This document shows positions 8,713 through 19,405 of a DNA stretch of 64,000 nucleotides, in pieces. The notes beneath the pieces were generated by a model. That model ran no database searches, was not told the DNA's origin, and worked only from the letters and a program-made list of their open reading frames with translations. The stretch is from Chitinophagaceae bacterium (GTDB taxonomy: Bacteria; Bacteroidota; Bacteroidia; Chitinophagales; Chitinophagaceae), in NCBI GenBank assembly GCA_023957155.1, contig JAMLHK010000003.1, positions 124,001-188,000 on the forward strand. Direction: 5' to 3'. Numbering within the stretch: position 1 is the first letter of the stretch; each line of letters begins with the position of its first letter. The translations under genes and the position numbers were made by a program.

Positions 8713-10038
8713 TCAGGATACCGGCTTCAGCTTGTCTACTGCTTTTTTAGTATAGAACAAAGCCAGCAGACCGAGTACAAAGAACAGGATCAAAGCAAGT
8801 ATAGAATTACGAATGTTCCCGGTAAGATCTTCCAGCAAACCAAATGAAAATAACCCGATAACCAGCGCTATCTTTTCCGTTACATCATAAAAGCTAAAAA
8901 AGGAAGTAGTGTCTTTTGTATCGGGCAGGAATTTGGAATACGTACTCCGGCTCATGGATTGTATCCCTCCCATGACTAATCCTACCGATGCCGCGAGAAG
9001 ATAGAACTGCATCTGGGTTTGTATAAAATATCCCCATAAACAGATCATAATCCATATCATAACCGCTATGATCAGCACTTTGAGGTTACCCACGCGTTTT
9101 GAAAGCCGGCTCATCAAAATAGCGCCTGCAATAGCTACCAGTTGTATCAATATAAGTGTAAACAATAACTTAGGCTCATCTTCCGGTTCAGGAAAAATTT
9201 CTTTTTTACTGAAACCCGCTGCCACCAGCATCACAGTCTGAACACCCATGCTATAGAAGAAAAAGGAGAGCAGGAACCGGCGAAGTACAGGCTTATGCCT
9301 GAGCTGACCGAATACAATAGAAAGCTCATGAAACCCATTGGTCAATACATTCTTTTTTGCTCTTCGTTCCTTCAGGCTGGGAAGCGGCAATACCCGGAGC
9401 GTAAGCTGGGCAAACCCAAACCACCACAAACCGGCTAATAAAAAGGAGATACGCACACCAAGCGTCTTATCACTTTGATCTAATCCAAACCACCCCGGTT
9501 GTACAATGATCACAAAACAGATGATCTGTAACAGTACGCTTCCCACATAACCTAAGGCATATCCTTTTGCGCTTACCCGGTCCTGGTCTTCGGGCGCAGC
9601 AATATCCGGTAAATAAGAATTATAAAACACTAAGCTTCCCCAGTATCCCAATGCCGCCAGGGAAAAAAGGATAATACCCAGCTCAATACGCTGCGGTGTA
9701 AAAAAGAACAATCCACAGCAGGCCGCTGCACCCAAAAAACAAAACCAGCGCAGGTATACTTTTTTATTGCGCCGGTAATCGGCTATAGAAGATAAGACCG
9801 GAGAGGATATGGCCACGATTAAAAATACCAGCGCCAGCGCATAGTCCAGCAAAGAGGTGTTGATAAACTGTCCTCCGAAAAAGTCTACATAATGCTTACC
9901 ATTGCTGTTGCCTTTGCTGGTAATGCCAACATAGTAAGCAGGAAAAATGGTTGTAGTAATAACCAGGTTATACACGCTGTTTGCCCAGTCGTACATAGCC
10001 CACCCGTTAATTACCTTTTTAGAGGCAGTTTGCATCAA
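8713..10038 (-). CDS. MFS transporter, UMF1/Atg22-like
   Basis: Membrane protein of 441 residues with about 12 predicted helices. The start, GWAMYDWANSVYNLVITTTIFPAYY, is the signature of the UMF1 (Atg22-like) branch of the major facilitator superfamily. GGIQSMSRSTYSKFLPD near residue 360 is also characteristic. Bacterial substrates of the branch are largely unknown; the yeast homologue exports amino acids from the vacuole. It follows uppP by 24 bases on the same strand and may be co-transcribed with it. Confidence 0.85.
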   Translation of the reverse strand: MMQTASKKVINGWAMYDWANSVYNLVITTTIFPAYYVGITSKGNSNGKHYVDFFGGQFINTSLLDYALALVFLIVAISSPVLSSIADYRRNKKVYLRWFCFLGAAACCGLFFFTPQRIELGIILFSLAALGYWGSLVFYNSYLPDIAAPEDQDRVSAKGYALGYVGSVLLQIICFVIIVQPGWFGLDQSDKTLGVRISFLLAGLWWFGFAQLTLRVLPLPSLKERRAKKNVLTNGFHELSIVFGQLRHKPVLRRFLLSFFFYSMGVQTVMLVAAGFSKKEIFPEPEDEPKLLFTLILIQLVAIAGAILMSRLSKRVGNLKVLIIAVMIWIMICLWGYFIQTQMQFYLLAASVGLVMGGIQSMSRSTYSKFLPDTKDTTSFFSFYDVTEKIALVIGLFSFGLLEDLTGNIRNSILALILFFVLGLLALFYTKKAVDKLKPVS

Positions 10039-10062
10039 ATTGAAAATGAATTTAGTATCTGT

Positions 10063-10881
10063 TTACAGATAACCTGCATAGATCATGATCAGCAGTATTA
10101 CGCCCACAATAATACGGTAAATACCGAACAATTTGAATCCATGCTTCTGGAGATACCCGATGAAGAACTTAATCGCCAGTATGGCTACAATAAATGCCAC
10201 CACATTCCCTATGATAAATGCAGTGGTGTTCGCCGCATTTCCAAATACGATTTCATACCCTTTTATTTCACCGCCTGCGGCGGGATATCCTTTAAGGAAC
10301 AGCTTATACACCGTAGCAGCCAGCATAGTGGGTACGGCGAGATAGAAAGAAAATTCTGCAGCTAAGGTACGTGTTAACTTTTGCTGCATCCCGCCAATGA
10401 TGCTGGATGCGCTCCGGCTTACACCGGGTATCATAGCCACGCACTGCCATATACCGATAATAAAAGCTTTGCCATAGCTGATCTCTTTTTCTTCGCTCAC
10501 TACGGGGTTTTTAAACACCCTGTCTATATACAACAACACCACACCTCCCAACAACAGAGCGATGGCAACAGTGGTGGGACTTTCAAGCAATTCATCTATT
10601 TTATCCGAAAACAGCTTTCCCAATAACAGGGCAGGAATAACCGCAATAAATAATTTTACATAGAACTGCCATTTGGCGAAATCGAAAAACTTTTTCCAGT
10701 ATAAAACCACTACCGAAAGGATAGCGCCAAGCTGGATAGCGATCTCAAATATTTTGGTAAAATCATCACCCGAAATACCCATGAGCGAGCTGGTAATGAT
10801 CATGTGCCCGGTAGATGAAACGGGGAGAAATTCAGTGATACCCTCTACAATAGCAATAATAATGGCCTGGAAAATACTCAT
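10063..10881 (-). CDS. uppP: Undecaprenyl-diphosphatase UppP
   Basis: Integral membrane phosphatase of 272 residues that converts undecaprenyl diphosphate to the monophosphate, recycling the lipid carrier for peptidoglycan synthesis. Both family signatures are seen: an N-terminal VEGITEFLPVSSTGH (catalytic Glu region, residues 13-27) and PGVSRSASSIIGGM at about 153-166, with the conserved arginine. It confers bacitracin resistance in other bacteria (older name bacA). It lies downstream of a DUF3098 gene, a frequent pairing in Bacteroidota. Confidence 0.95.
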   Translation of the reverse strand: MSIFQAIIIAIVEGITEFLPVSSTGHMIITSSLMGISGDDFTKIFEIAIQLGAILSVVVLYWKKFFDFAKWQFYVKLFIAVIPALLLGKLFSDKIDELLESPTTVAIALLLGGVVLLYIDRVFKNPVVSEEKEISYGKAFIIGIWQCVAMIPGVSRSASSIIGGMQQKLTRTLAAEFSFYLAVPTMLAATVYKLFLKGYPAAGGEIKGYEIVFGNAANTTAFIIGNVVAFIVAILAIKFFIGYLQKHGFKLFGIYRIIVGVILLIMIYAGYL

Positions 10882-10972
10882 AATTAAACAAAGAAAGTGA
10901 TTCTTCTAAAACGCGTTTACCCTTCAATAAGTACGTTATCCAACCTCTTTTTAACGGCGCCTGCCCGTTCTT

Positions 10973-11221
10973 TCACTTTCCGTCTGCTTTGGGCTTAAGC
11001 ATAATGGCATACATTTCTATAACCAGGCCCAGCATCAGCAGGAAGGGCGCTATAGTGATCCTGCGCGTACTGTATACTTCGCTGTAATTAAATACTTTCG
11101 GATCAGGGCTTTTGCCGCCTGCCATCAGCAATAACGATAGTACAATTACTCCGGCGCCTATTGCCATCCACATATAATTTCGTTTGCCGAACATTAATCC
11201 GCTTGCTTTTTTATCAGACAT
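10973..11221 (-). CDS. DUF3098 membrane protein
   Basis: Small protein of 82 residues with two transmembrane segments (MWMAIGAGVIVLSLLLMAGG and IAPFLLMLGLVIEMYAIML) separated by a polar KSPDPKVFNYSEVYS loop; this layout is DUF3098, a Bacteroidota family usually found between ftsX and uppP. I prefer the Met at 11221 (MSDKKA), as members start with a short charged stretch before FGKRNY. Function is unknown; its neighbours suggest a cell-envelope or division role. Confidence 0.82.
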   Translation of the reverse strand: MSDKKASGLMFGKRNYMWMAIGAGVIVLSLLLMAGGKSPDPKVFNYSEVYSTRRITIAPFLLMLGLVIEMYAIMLKPKADGK

Positions 11222-11314
11222 ATACCTTAATTGAGTTTGCAAGATAAGGGAAATGGGGGAAAATATGGAAATGCTGCCTCTGCCTGCATTACCCGCATAC
11301 CCTTAAAAATTAAA

Positions 11315-11346
11315 AACCCGGTAAACAGCAATATGTTTACCGGGTT
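11315..11346 (-). terminator. Terminator after atpDC
   Basis: Thirteen-base arms AACCCGGTAAACA / TGTTTACCGGGTT around a six-base loop, followed on the minus strand by a T-rich tract (TTTTTAATTTTTAA). It lies 20 bases past the atpC stop. Confidence 0.85.
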
Positions 11347-11366
11347 AAATAATATACAGGTTAAAA

Positions 11367-11621
11367 TCAGATCTCCGCAGCGCCTTCCACCAATACCGCT
11401 ACCTTATTATTTAATACCTCGGCAAAGCCGCCGTTAATGGTATAGGATGCGGAACTACCTGCTTTATCTTTCAGTATTTTAATTTTACCGTTACCTAAAG
11501 CGCTGATCAACGGGGCATGTTTATGGAGTATCTCAAATGAACCGTTAATGCCGGGCAGTTGTACGCCATATACTTCTCCGCTAAACAACTTACGCTCAGG
11601 TGTTAATATTTCTAATTCCAT
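11367..11621 (-). CDS. atpC: ATP synthase F1 epsilon subunit
   Basis: An 84-residue epsilon subunit corresponding to the N-terminal beta-sandwich domain only (LEILTPERKLFSGEV, LPGINGSFEILHKHAPLISALGNG). The C-terminal helical hairpin found in the roughly 135-residue E. coli protein is absent, which is usual in Bacteroidota. It forms part of the central stalk with gamma. It lies 18 bases after atpD, giving the split atpDC operon common in this phylum. Confidence 0.93.
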   Translation of the reverse strand: MELEILTPERKLFSGEVYGVQLPGINGSFEILHKHAPLISALGNGKIKILKDKAGSSASYTINGGFAEVLNNKVAVLVEGAAEI

Positions 11622-11639
11622 CAGAATTGAGTTTTGATC

Positions 11640-13142
<1,503 letters not shown>

Positions 13143-13179
13143 TTAGATAATTTTAAGGTATGTTAGGTCAAATGTGCGG

Positions 13180-13210
13180 CAAAGGTAAGGTGCTGTCTAT
13201 TATTGTCCAA
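13180..13210 (-). promoter_or_regulatory. Bacteroidota -33/-7 promoter of atpDC
   Basis: On the minus strand, TTG (13210-13208), then 20 bases, then TACCTTTG (13187-13180), an exact TAnnTTTG. The predicted transcript start is about 35 bases before the atpD ATG. Confidence 0.75.
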
Positions 13211-13234
13211 TTAGAAAAGCGAGTATTTTAAAAA

Positions 13235-13535
13235 AAGAGAAAAGCCACGCTTAAAAACGTGGCTTAATAAGTTGAAATCATATCAGAGGTCAGTGAAATA
13301 TAAGATGCTAAGACGCTTTAAAAAAATCTGATCGCGTTTTTCAAGACTTTCCAGAGATGATGAATTTGTGGCGTAACGGATAGGTTGATGTGTTTTTTAC
13401 AGGTATAGGACCTTTGAGTTTTCAGGGGATCTGGATTTTATTCTCAGGGGTCGGGTTTTTCTAAAGGGTGCCGGTTTTTTCAGGGGATGATGGATAACCG
13501 GGTTTTCAAAGGTTTGTATCACTGTTGACAATACA
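13235..13535 (-). ncRNA. Candidate non-coding RNA between glpF and atpD
   Basis: The 13140-13695 gap has no convincing gene. On the minus strand a terminator-like hairpin at 13242-13265 lies more than 400 bases beyond the glpF stop, so it may end an independent transcript. A weak promoter-like CATCTTTG with a TTTA about 18 bases before it lies near 13545-13575. Within the interval the minus strand repeats CCCCTGA three times (plus-strand TCAGGGG at 13422, 13444 and 13490), in otherwise unstructured A/C-rich sequence. It could equally be an unusually long glpF 3' untranslated region. Confidence 0.2.
13242..13265 (-). terminator. Rho-independent terminator-like hairpin
   Basis: Arms AAGCCACG / CGTGGCTT with a short loop; on the minus strand it is followed by TTTTCTCTTTTTTT. 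It separates the glpF side from the atpD promoter. Confidence 0.7.
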
Positions 13536-13695
13536 AAGATGATACATAACCGCCGCCGGTTAAAGTTTATTCGATAACCGGGTGTTTTGCTTCGATTTCC
13601 GGCACAATATATCCGATTAAGCCGTTGCCGGCAAGGAATACCAGCGAACTGGGAAGGGAAACATTACTTTACACCACCTGACGGGAAAGATGATC

Positions 13696-14412
13696 CTAAT
13701 TCAAAATAAATTTAAAAACCAGCGCTGCCAGCACACCGCCGGCAACAGGTCCTACTACCGGTACCCAGGAATACCTCCAGTCGCTGTCGCGTTTATTTTT
13801 GATGGGAAGCAATGCGTGTATAACACGCGGGCCGAGATCACGTGCCGGGTTGATGGCATAACCGGTGGGACCGCCTAAGCTCAGTCCGATACCCAACACA
13901 AGCAATGCGATGGGTAAAGCGTCCAGCGCACCTAATTTCATATCCGGCTTTGATAACAGGAGCGCACCCAATACCAGCACAAAAGTCCCTACGATCTCCG
14001 TAACGATATTATATAGCGGATTCCGTATAGCGGGAGCCGTACAAAACACGGCTAACTTAGCATCTGCATCCTGAGTTTGATCAAAATGCTGACGATAAGA
14101 TAACCACACCACTACAGCTCCCAGCATAGCTCCTGTAAACTGTGCCAGAATATAGGAAGGCACAAGCGTCCAGCTAAAGCTGCCTTCCACTGCAAGCGCA
14201 ATGGTTACTGCCGGGTTCAGATGCCCCCCGCTGGCAGCGGCAGTAGCATAAACCCCGGCAAATACCCCGATAGCCCATCCGAAAGTAATGGAAATTAACC
14301 CGCCATTATTGCCTTTGGTTTTATCTAATAATACATTGGCCACAACGCCGGCTCCCAAAATAATCAGCAAAGCCGTTCCGGTAATTTCGGCCAGGAATGG
14401 AGACATACGCAA
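13696..14412 (-). CDS. glpF: Glycerol uptake facilitator (aquaglyceroporin)
   Basis: MIP-family channel of 238 residues with six helices and two NPA half-helices: GGHLNPAVTIAL at about 66-77 and YAINPARDLGPR at about 190-201. The Asp after the second NPA box (NPARD) marks glycerol-conducting members rather than strict water channels. It admits glycerol by diffusion for phosphorylation by GlpK. It is the last gene of the glpK / (four-helix gene) / glpD / glpF run on the minus strand, 169 bases after glpD. Confidence 0.93.
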   Translation of the reverse strand: MRMSPFLAEITGTALLIILGAGVVANVLLDKTKGNNGGLISITFGWAIGVFAGVYATAAASGGHLNPAVTIALAVEGSFSWTLVPSYILAQFTGAMLGAVVVWLSYRQHFDQTQDADAKLAVFCTAPAIRNPLYNIVTEIVGTFVLVLGALLLSKPDMKLGALDALPIALLVLGIGLSLGGPTGYAINPARDLGPRVIHALLPIKNKRDSDWRYSWVPVVGPVAGGVLAALVFKFILN

Positions 14413-14581
14413 GCAGTTTTATAACAAATAATGAAGAAAAATACTTTTAAATATAATTATAAAGTCTTAACGCAGAGTACAAATTATCAAAATTATTAAC
14501 CGCGATCCAACCCTCACCCGGCCACGTACCAATCGCTTTCTTTTTCGCGCTTCCGTATTTTCAAATGCTCACCCTTCCTGC

Positions 14582-16135
14582 TTACAGCAAATAACCTTCC
14601 GCTAATGCCGTAAAATTTCTCAGCTGTTCCTGCTGCCATATCTCATCCTTCCCCATCTCTTCTGCCATCATCAGGGCAACCCGGGGAGCGCATTGCACAG
14701 CCGCATGTGCATCTAAAAAAAGCATGCGTATCCTTCTTGCCAGCACATCTTCTATAGTCATCGCCATTTCATAGCGCACCGCCCATATTACCTGTGCCCC
14801 GATATAAGGAAAACACTCATGCAACTTTTCCTTCCACACCGGATTTTCTTCTGCCAGCCTTTTTACCGCTTCGGCATCCGCACCGTAATAGTGCAAGGGA
14901 TCATCACTGTTTACCTCATCACACCACCCGTGAACGGGCAGGGATCCCGTTACACAGGTCTTACGCTCCATTTTTCCTACAAACAATGCATTATCCACAG
15001 CCACCTTTGCCATTTTCCTGTAGGTAGTCCATTTACCTCCCGTTATCGTAACCAGATTGCTTTTGGATACCATAACGGTATGGTCGCGCGGCATAACCGC
15101 CGTATTTTTTTGCCCCGGAACCTTCACCAGCGGGCGCAGTCCCGTGAATACTGCCTGCACATCCTGCCGGGTAATCCCTGAATTCAGATAGCGGTTTATA
15201 TTTCTGAATATAAATTCAATTTCTTCCTCTAAAGGACGGGGCTCAAAAGATATTTCCGAAACAGGCGTATCGGTAGTACCTATAATAATTTTATCATACC
15301 AGGGCACGGCAAACAATACCCTGCCGTCATCTGTTTCCGGTATCATCATGGCATGACTGCCCGGAAAGAATTTCCGGTCTACCACGAGATGTATACCCTG
15401 AGAAGGAGATACGATATGGTGCTGCAACTGGTCATCCATCTGTAAAACATCATCCGTAAATACGCCGGTTGCATTAATTACCGACCGGCTTTTTATTTCA
15501 AATGTTTTCCCCGTCAGCGTATCTTCTGCATATACCCCGTTGCACTTTCCGCCTTCTTTACGTAAACCGGTTACCCTCATATAATTCAATGCCACACCAC
15601 CATTATCCACTGCGGTCTGTGCAAGATTAAGCGCCAGCCGGGCATCATCAAACTGCCCGTCAAAATACACTACTCCTCCCCTTAAACCCGTTTGCCCGAT
15701 AGCCGGTGCATATTGTAAGATGGTTTTAGCGGAAATGATACGGGTTTTACCAATGCTTAACTTCCCCGACATAAGATCATATATTTTTAACCCTATGCCG
15801 TAATACCATTTTTTCCACCACGAATAAACAGGTAATATAAAAGGCCGGGTACGGGTAAGATGAGGTGCATTTTTTAATAACAATCCTCTCTCGTGCAAAG
15901 CTTCCATCACTAATTTGATATTACCCTGTGCCAGGTACCGCACCCCGCCATGCACCAGCTTGGTAGCCCTGCTGGATGTGCCTTTGGCAAAATCAAACCG
16001 CTCAAGCAGCAAGGTTTTATACCCACGGGAAGAAGCATCCACGGCAGCTCCCAGTCCCGTAGCACCCCCACCTATGATGATGATATCCCATTCTGTTTCC
16101 GTATCCAGCCTGTTAATCAATTCGCCCCGTTGCAT
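14582..16135 (-). CDS. glpD: Glycerol-3-phosphate dehydrogenase/oxidase
   Basis: FAD-dependent enzyme of 517 residues that oxidises glycerol-3-phosphate to dihydroxyacetone phosphate at the inner membrane, passing electrons to quinone. The FAD motif WDIIIIGGGATGLGAAVDA is at about 17-35. TSSRATKLVHGGVRYL and the C-terminal GGKWTTYRKMA motif are diagnostic of the GlpD/GlpO family. Its start region abuts a low-complexity repeat tract (16138-16196), so its native promoter or operon junction may have been altered. Confidence 0.95.
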   Translation of the reverse strand: MQRGELINRLDTETEWDIIIIGGGATGLGAAVDASSRGYKTLLLERFDFAKGTSSRATKLVHGGVRYLAQGNIKLVMEALHERGLLLKNAPHLTRTRPFILPVYSWWKKWYYGIGLKIYDLMSGKLSIGKTRIISAKTILQYAPAIGQTGLRGGVVYFDGQFDDARLALNLAQTAVDNGGVALNYMRVTGLRKEGGKCNGVYAEDTLTGKTFEIKSRSVINATGVFTDDVLQMDDQLQHHIVSPSQGIHLVVDRKFFPGSHAMMIPETDDGRVLFAVPWYDKIIIGTTDTPVSEISFEPRPLEEEIEFIFRNINRYLNSGITRQDVQAVFTGLRPLVKVPGQKNTAVMPRDHTVMVSKSNLVTITGGKWTTYRKMAKVAVDNALFVGKMERKTCVTGSLPVHGWCDEVNSDDPLHYYGADAEAVKRLAEENPVWKEKLHECFPYIGAQVIWAVRYEMAMTIEDVLARRIRMLFLDAHAAVQCAPRVALMMAEEMGKDEIWQQEQLRNFTALAEGYLL

Positions 16136-16137
16136 AG

Positions 16138-16196
16138 TTGTAAGTGGTGAGTGGTCAATAGTGAGTAGTAAGTGGTCCGTAGTCAGTGGTCAATGC
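16138..16196. repeat. Low-complexity repeat tract, left flank of four-helix gene
   Basis: Consists of imperfect AGTGGT/GAGTAGT units (TAAGTGGTGAGTGGTCAATA and onward). Read on the minus strand it is the ACTCACCACT-type sequence also seen at 16651-16705, so the two tracts face each other in inverted orientation around the gene at 16204-16563. Confidence 0.75.
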
Positions 16197-16203
16197 TAAA
16201 CGA

Positions 16204-16563
16204 TCAGGAAGTATGATTGATCAATCCGGTTAATGTTTTAAAAGATTGTAAAATCAATTGTTCCAGCGGCTTTAACTGTTGCAAATTTACATAGTGAAGT
16301 TCAAAGCTCATGCCGATAGCAGCGTCCGCTTCAATCACAGATCCTCTTGCTATTTCAAAATATCTTTTTCTTTCGGCCAACGATTTTCGGGAAGCCCCTT
16401 CAGCAATATTCAAATATACAGACAATCCAGCTCTTCTTATTTGCTGAGATATAGCAAACCGTTCTTCCTGAGGAAATAATTTTGTTATCCGGTAACATTC
16501 CAAAGCTAAAGATTTTGAATATTGAAATACGTTAAGCCGGGTATGTGCTAATTGTAAAAACAT
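16204..16563 (-). CDS. Four-helix-bundle protein (S23/IVP-like)
   Basis: A 119-residue protein of the four-helix-bundle family related to the proteins encoded in 23S rRNA intervening sequences and to the Avd accessory protein of diversity-generating retroelements. Diagnostic features are FQYSKSLALECYRITKLFP, FAISQQIRRAGLSVYLNIAEG (the conserved R-A..S...NI.EG motif) and KRYFEIARGSVIEAD. No reverse transcriptase or target repeat is nearby, so a retroelement role is not supported. It interrupts the glp operon and is bracketed by inverted low-complexity tracts, suggesting arrival as a small cassette. Function is unknown. Confidence 0.85.
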   Translation of the reverse strand: MFLQLAHTRLNVFQYSKSLALECYRITKLFPQEERFAISQQIRRAGLSVYLNIAEGASRKSLAERKRYFEIARGSVIEADAAIGMSFELHYVNLQQLKPLEQLILQSFKTLTGLINHTS

Positions 16564-16650
16564 AGGTTAAATATTATGATGAAAAATAAAAAAGTTGATT
16601 TCGGTACTATTTACAACCTCAGTAAAGAACATATTTGAATACACTCATCA

Positions 16651-16705
16651 TCCACTACCCCCAACTCACTACTCACCACTCACCACTGACTACTCCCTAC
16701 TCACA
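16651..16705. repeat. Low-complexity repeat tract, right flank of four-helix gene
   Basis: Imperfect CACTAC/CACCACT units (ACTCACTACTCACCACTCAC and onward) ending six bases before the glpK stop. It is an inverted counterpart of the tract at 16138-16196. Confidence 0.75.
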
Positions 16706-16711
16706 TTTTCC

Positions 16712-18205
16712 TCATTCCTCCGCCCATATTTTAGCTGCTTTCACCGCTCTTTGCCATCCTTTAGATAAACGCGTACGCTCTTCTTCCTGCATTGCGGGAC
16801 TGAAGATGCGGTCTGCCTGCCACTGTTTTTGAATTTCTTCCATATCGTTCCAGTATCCTACCGCCAGCCCCGCCAGATAAGCAGCTCCCAGCGCCGTGGT
16901 TTCAATAATATGCGGACGGATCACTTTGGTATTCAGCATATCACTCTGAAACTGCATAAGCAGGTTATTGGCCGTTGCCCCGCCATCTACCCGCAGCTCC
17001 TTAATGGCAATACCCGAATCTGCTTCCATCGCTTTCAACACATCCATTGTCTGATAAGCAATACTCTCCAGCGCGGCACGGGCTAAATGAGAAGAGGTCG
17101 TTCCTCTGGTCATACCCACAATCGTACCCCTGGCATGCTGGTTCCAGTGCGGTGCACCCAGCCCGGCAAAAGCCGGAACCATGTATACCCCGTCATTACC
17201 TTCCGTTTTTAACGCCAGCGATTCCACCTCTCCCGAAGACCTGATGATCTCCAAACCGTCACGCAGCCATTGTACAACGGCGCCCGCAATAAACACGCTG
17301 CCTTCCAGCGCATATTGAGTGACCCCGTTTACTTTCCAGGCTATGGTGGTAAGCAGGTTATTTTGGGACGGCACAGCTTTTTCACCGGTATTCATCAGCA
17401 TGAAACAACCGGTGCCATAAGTATTTTTTACCATGCCGGGTTGTGTGCACATCTGCCCGAACAGGGCTGACTGCTGATCGCCCGCAATACCTGCAATAGG
17501 TATCTGATGTGCCGTTATGATATTTTGTGTTTCTCCATATATTTCGCTGCTGCTGCTCACCCGGGGAAGCATATTGCCGGGTACATCAAATATGCGCTCC
17601 AGTTCCCCGTCCCATTGCCCCGTATGTATATTAAGCAGCATGGTTCGCGATGCATTGGACAAATCAGTTGCGTGTACCTTCCCCCGGGTCAGATTCCACA
17701 CCAGCCAGGAATCTATGGTACCGAAGCAAAGCTCTCCCTTATTCGCTTTTTCCCTTGCTCCTTCCTGGTGGTCCAGTATCCACTTTACTTTAGTAGCGGA
17801 AAAATAGGCGTCTAAGATCAGTCCCGTTTTTTCTTTGATCAGCTTATCGGTTCCCTTAGCTTTCAGCTCATCACAAAAATCCGCCGTACGCCTGTCCTGC
17901 CAAACGATAGCATTGTAGATAGGTCTGCCGGTAGCTCTTTCCCATACTACCGTGGTTTCTCTCTGGTTGGTTATACCAATAGCGGCTATATTTTCTGTTG
18001 TTAACCCGGCCTTACTGATGGCTTCTGCAGCTACGCCTAACTGGGTGCTCCAGATTTCATTGGGGTCATGCTCCACCCAGCCGGGATGGGGAAATATTTG
18101 CCTGAACTCCTTTTGCGCAATAGAAACCACCAAACCACTATGATCAAAAATAATAGCCCGGGAACTGGTAGTGCCCTGGTCTAAAGCAAGAATATATTTT
18201 TGCAT
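16712..18205 (-). CDS. glpK: Glycerol kinase
   Basis: FGGY-family kinase of 497 residues producing glycerol-3-phosphate. The N-terminal phosphate-binding signature [19 protein letters not shown] is at residues 3-21. [31 protein letters not shown], and the C-terminal FGGY signature ([18 protein letters not shown]) are all present. I started the protein at 18205, right before the conserved signature; an upstream in-frame Met (18265) would add a stretch over a low-complexity repeat. It is the first gene of the glycerol operon. Confidence 0.95.
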   Translation of the reverse strand: MQKYILALDQGTTSSRAIIFDHSGLVVSIAQKEFRQIFPHPGWVEHDPNEIWSTQLGVAAEAISKAGLTTENIAAIGITNQRETTVVWERATGRPIYNAIVWQDRRTADFCDELKAKGTDKLIKEKTGLILDAYFSATKVKWILDHQEGAREKANKGELCFGTIDSWLVWNLTRGKVHATDLSNASRTMLLNIHTGQWDGELERIFDVPGNMLPRVSSSSEIYGETQNIITAHQIPIAGIAGDQQSALFGQMCTQPGMVKNTYGTGCFMLMNTGEKAVPSQNNLLTTIAWKVNGVTQYALEGSVFIAGAVVQWLRDGLEIIRSSGEVESLALKTEGNDGVYMVPAFAGLGAPHWNQHARGTIVGMTRGTTSSHLARAALESIAYQTMDVLKAMEADSGIAIKELRVDGGATANNLLMQFQSDMLNTKVIRPHIIETTALGAAYLAGLAVGYWNDMEEIQKQWQADRIFSPAMQEEERTRLSKGWQRAVKAAKIWAEE

Positions 18206-18239
18206 GAAACAATCATTTGCATTGAAGATAAAGAAAAAA

Positions 18240-18327
18240 CAGGGCACAGGGTTCAGGGAGTACATTTCCTTTTACCCTGCACCCTGCCTCTCTGTCCCTT
18301 GCTTCCCTGTAACCCGGAACTTGCACC
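18240..18327. repeat. Low-complexity CCCTGCACCCTG-type repeat
   Basis: Purine-rich then pyrimidine-rich imperfect units (GCACAGGGTTCAGGG; CCCTGCACCCTGCC; CCCTTGCTTCCCTG) form a partial inverted repeat in the divergent glpK/terC spacer. It resembles the dispersed low-complexity intergenic repeats seen elsewhere in the window. Confidence 0.5.
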
Positions 18328-18366
18328 AATCGCCGAAAGCCGACAGACCACCGCTTCTCCCAACAA

Positions 18367-18399
18367 TTTGACAGCCATCAGCAATAGCCCTTATCTTTG
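18367..18399 (+). promoter_or_regulatory. Bacteroidota -33/-7 promoter of terC/murF-alr
   Basis: TTTG at 18367-18370, then 21 bases, then TATCTTTG at 18392-18399, both exact matches to the Bacteroidota consensus. The expected start of transcription is around 18405, about 13 bases before the terC ATG. Confidence 0.8.
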
Positions 18400-18418
18400 A
18401 GCAAAATATCAGGTTGTA

Positions 18419-19390
18419 ATGACACCTACAGAAATATCTTACCTCACTTTCGGCATTGTGCTTTTGCTTGCGCTGATTTTCGATTTCGGACTGTTCAGTA
18501 AAAAGAATTCGCACGTAACCATGAAGAGCGCCTTTTACCAAAGTGTTTTCTGGGTAGTGATCTCCATTGCCTTTTGCGTATTTCTTTTCTTTGAAGACGG
18601 CTCAAAGGTGGCTACTAAGTTTTTAACGGCTTACCTGATGGAGAAATCGCTCAGCATTGACAATATTTTTGTGTTCATCCTCATTTTCGCCTCCTTTAAG
18701 GTAGCAGATTCTGATACGGCGAGGGCATTACTGATCGGCATACTGCTCGCTATTGTTTTCAGGATCATTTTTATAGCGATCGGTATCGGACTTATAGAAC
18801 GGTTTCATTGGATTCTCTATATTTTCGGTATTTTCCTGGTGTATACCGGCTACAAGCTGTTTTTCAAAAAGGATGAGGAAGAATTTAATCCGGGCGAGTC
18901 GAAGCTATACCGGCTCTTAAGAAAATATTTTCGACTCACCACCGTGGAGCCTAAGGGAAAGTATATGATCACCCGTAACGGGAAAGTGTATTTCACCACT
19001 CTTTCTGTTGTAGTATTTATGCTGGCCGCTATTGATATTGTTTTTGCGCTTGATTCCATTCCTACCGTAGTTTCCATTGTACGGGAGCGGGCCGATGTAC
19101 CTTTTTCGCCGGATGATGTGCTGGTGATCTATTCTTCCAATATTTTCGCGATCCTGGGTTTACGGGCGTTGTTTTTCCTGCTCAAAGGTGCAGTAAACAA
19201 ATTCGACTTCCTGCAGCAGGGCATTGCCGTAGTATTGATATTCATTGGTATTAAAATGTTGATTGAGTTTTTTGATATTCACATTTCCATATACATTTCT
19301 CTTGCGGTGATCGTTATATGCCTGACGGCATCCATTTTATATTCCGTTCATCATAACCGGAAAATACCGGAACAAACAACAGACGTATAA
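18419..19390 (+). CDS. TerC/Alx-family membrane protein
   Basis: Integral membrane protein of 323 residues with about nine helices. The TerC-family pattern is clear: LTAYLMEKSLSIDNIFVF near residue 75 with the intramembrane Glu and Asp-Asn, and FMLAAIDIVFALDSIPTV near 200 with the paired acidic residues. Family members are linked to manganese export and metal homeostasis (Alx, TerC). It is preceded by a good promoter and followed after 15 bases by murF-alr, so the two are likely co-transcribed; the functional link between them is not evident. Confidence 0.9.
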   Translation: MTPTEISYLTFGIVLLLALIFDFGLFSKKNSHVTMKSAFYQSVFWVVISIAFCVFLFFEDGSKVATKFLTAYLMEKSLSIDNIFVFILIFASFKVADSDTARALLIGILLAIVFRIIFIAIGIGLIERFHWILYIFGIFLVYTGYKLFFKKDEEEFNPGESKLYRLLRKYFRLTTVEPKGKYMITRNGKVYFTTLSVVVFMLAAIDIVFALDSIPTVVSIVRERADVPFSPDDVLVIYSSNIFAILGLRALFFLLKGAVNKFDFLQQGIAVVLIFIGIKMLIEFFDIHISIYISLAVIVICLTASILYSVHHNRKIPEQTTDV

Positions 19391-19405
19391 AACCATTGCT
19401 TCATA

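Noticed and set aside
16204-16563. Diversity-generating retroelement (Avd-like gene)
   Set aside because: No reverse transcriptase, template repeat or variable target is nearby.
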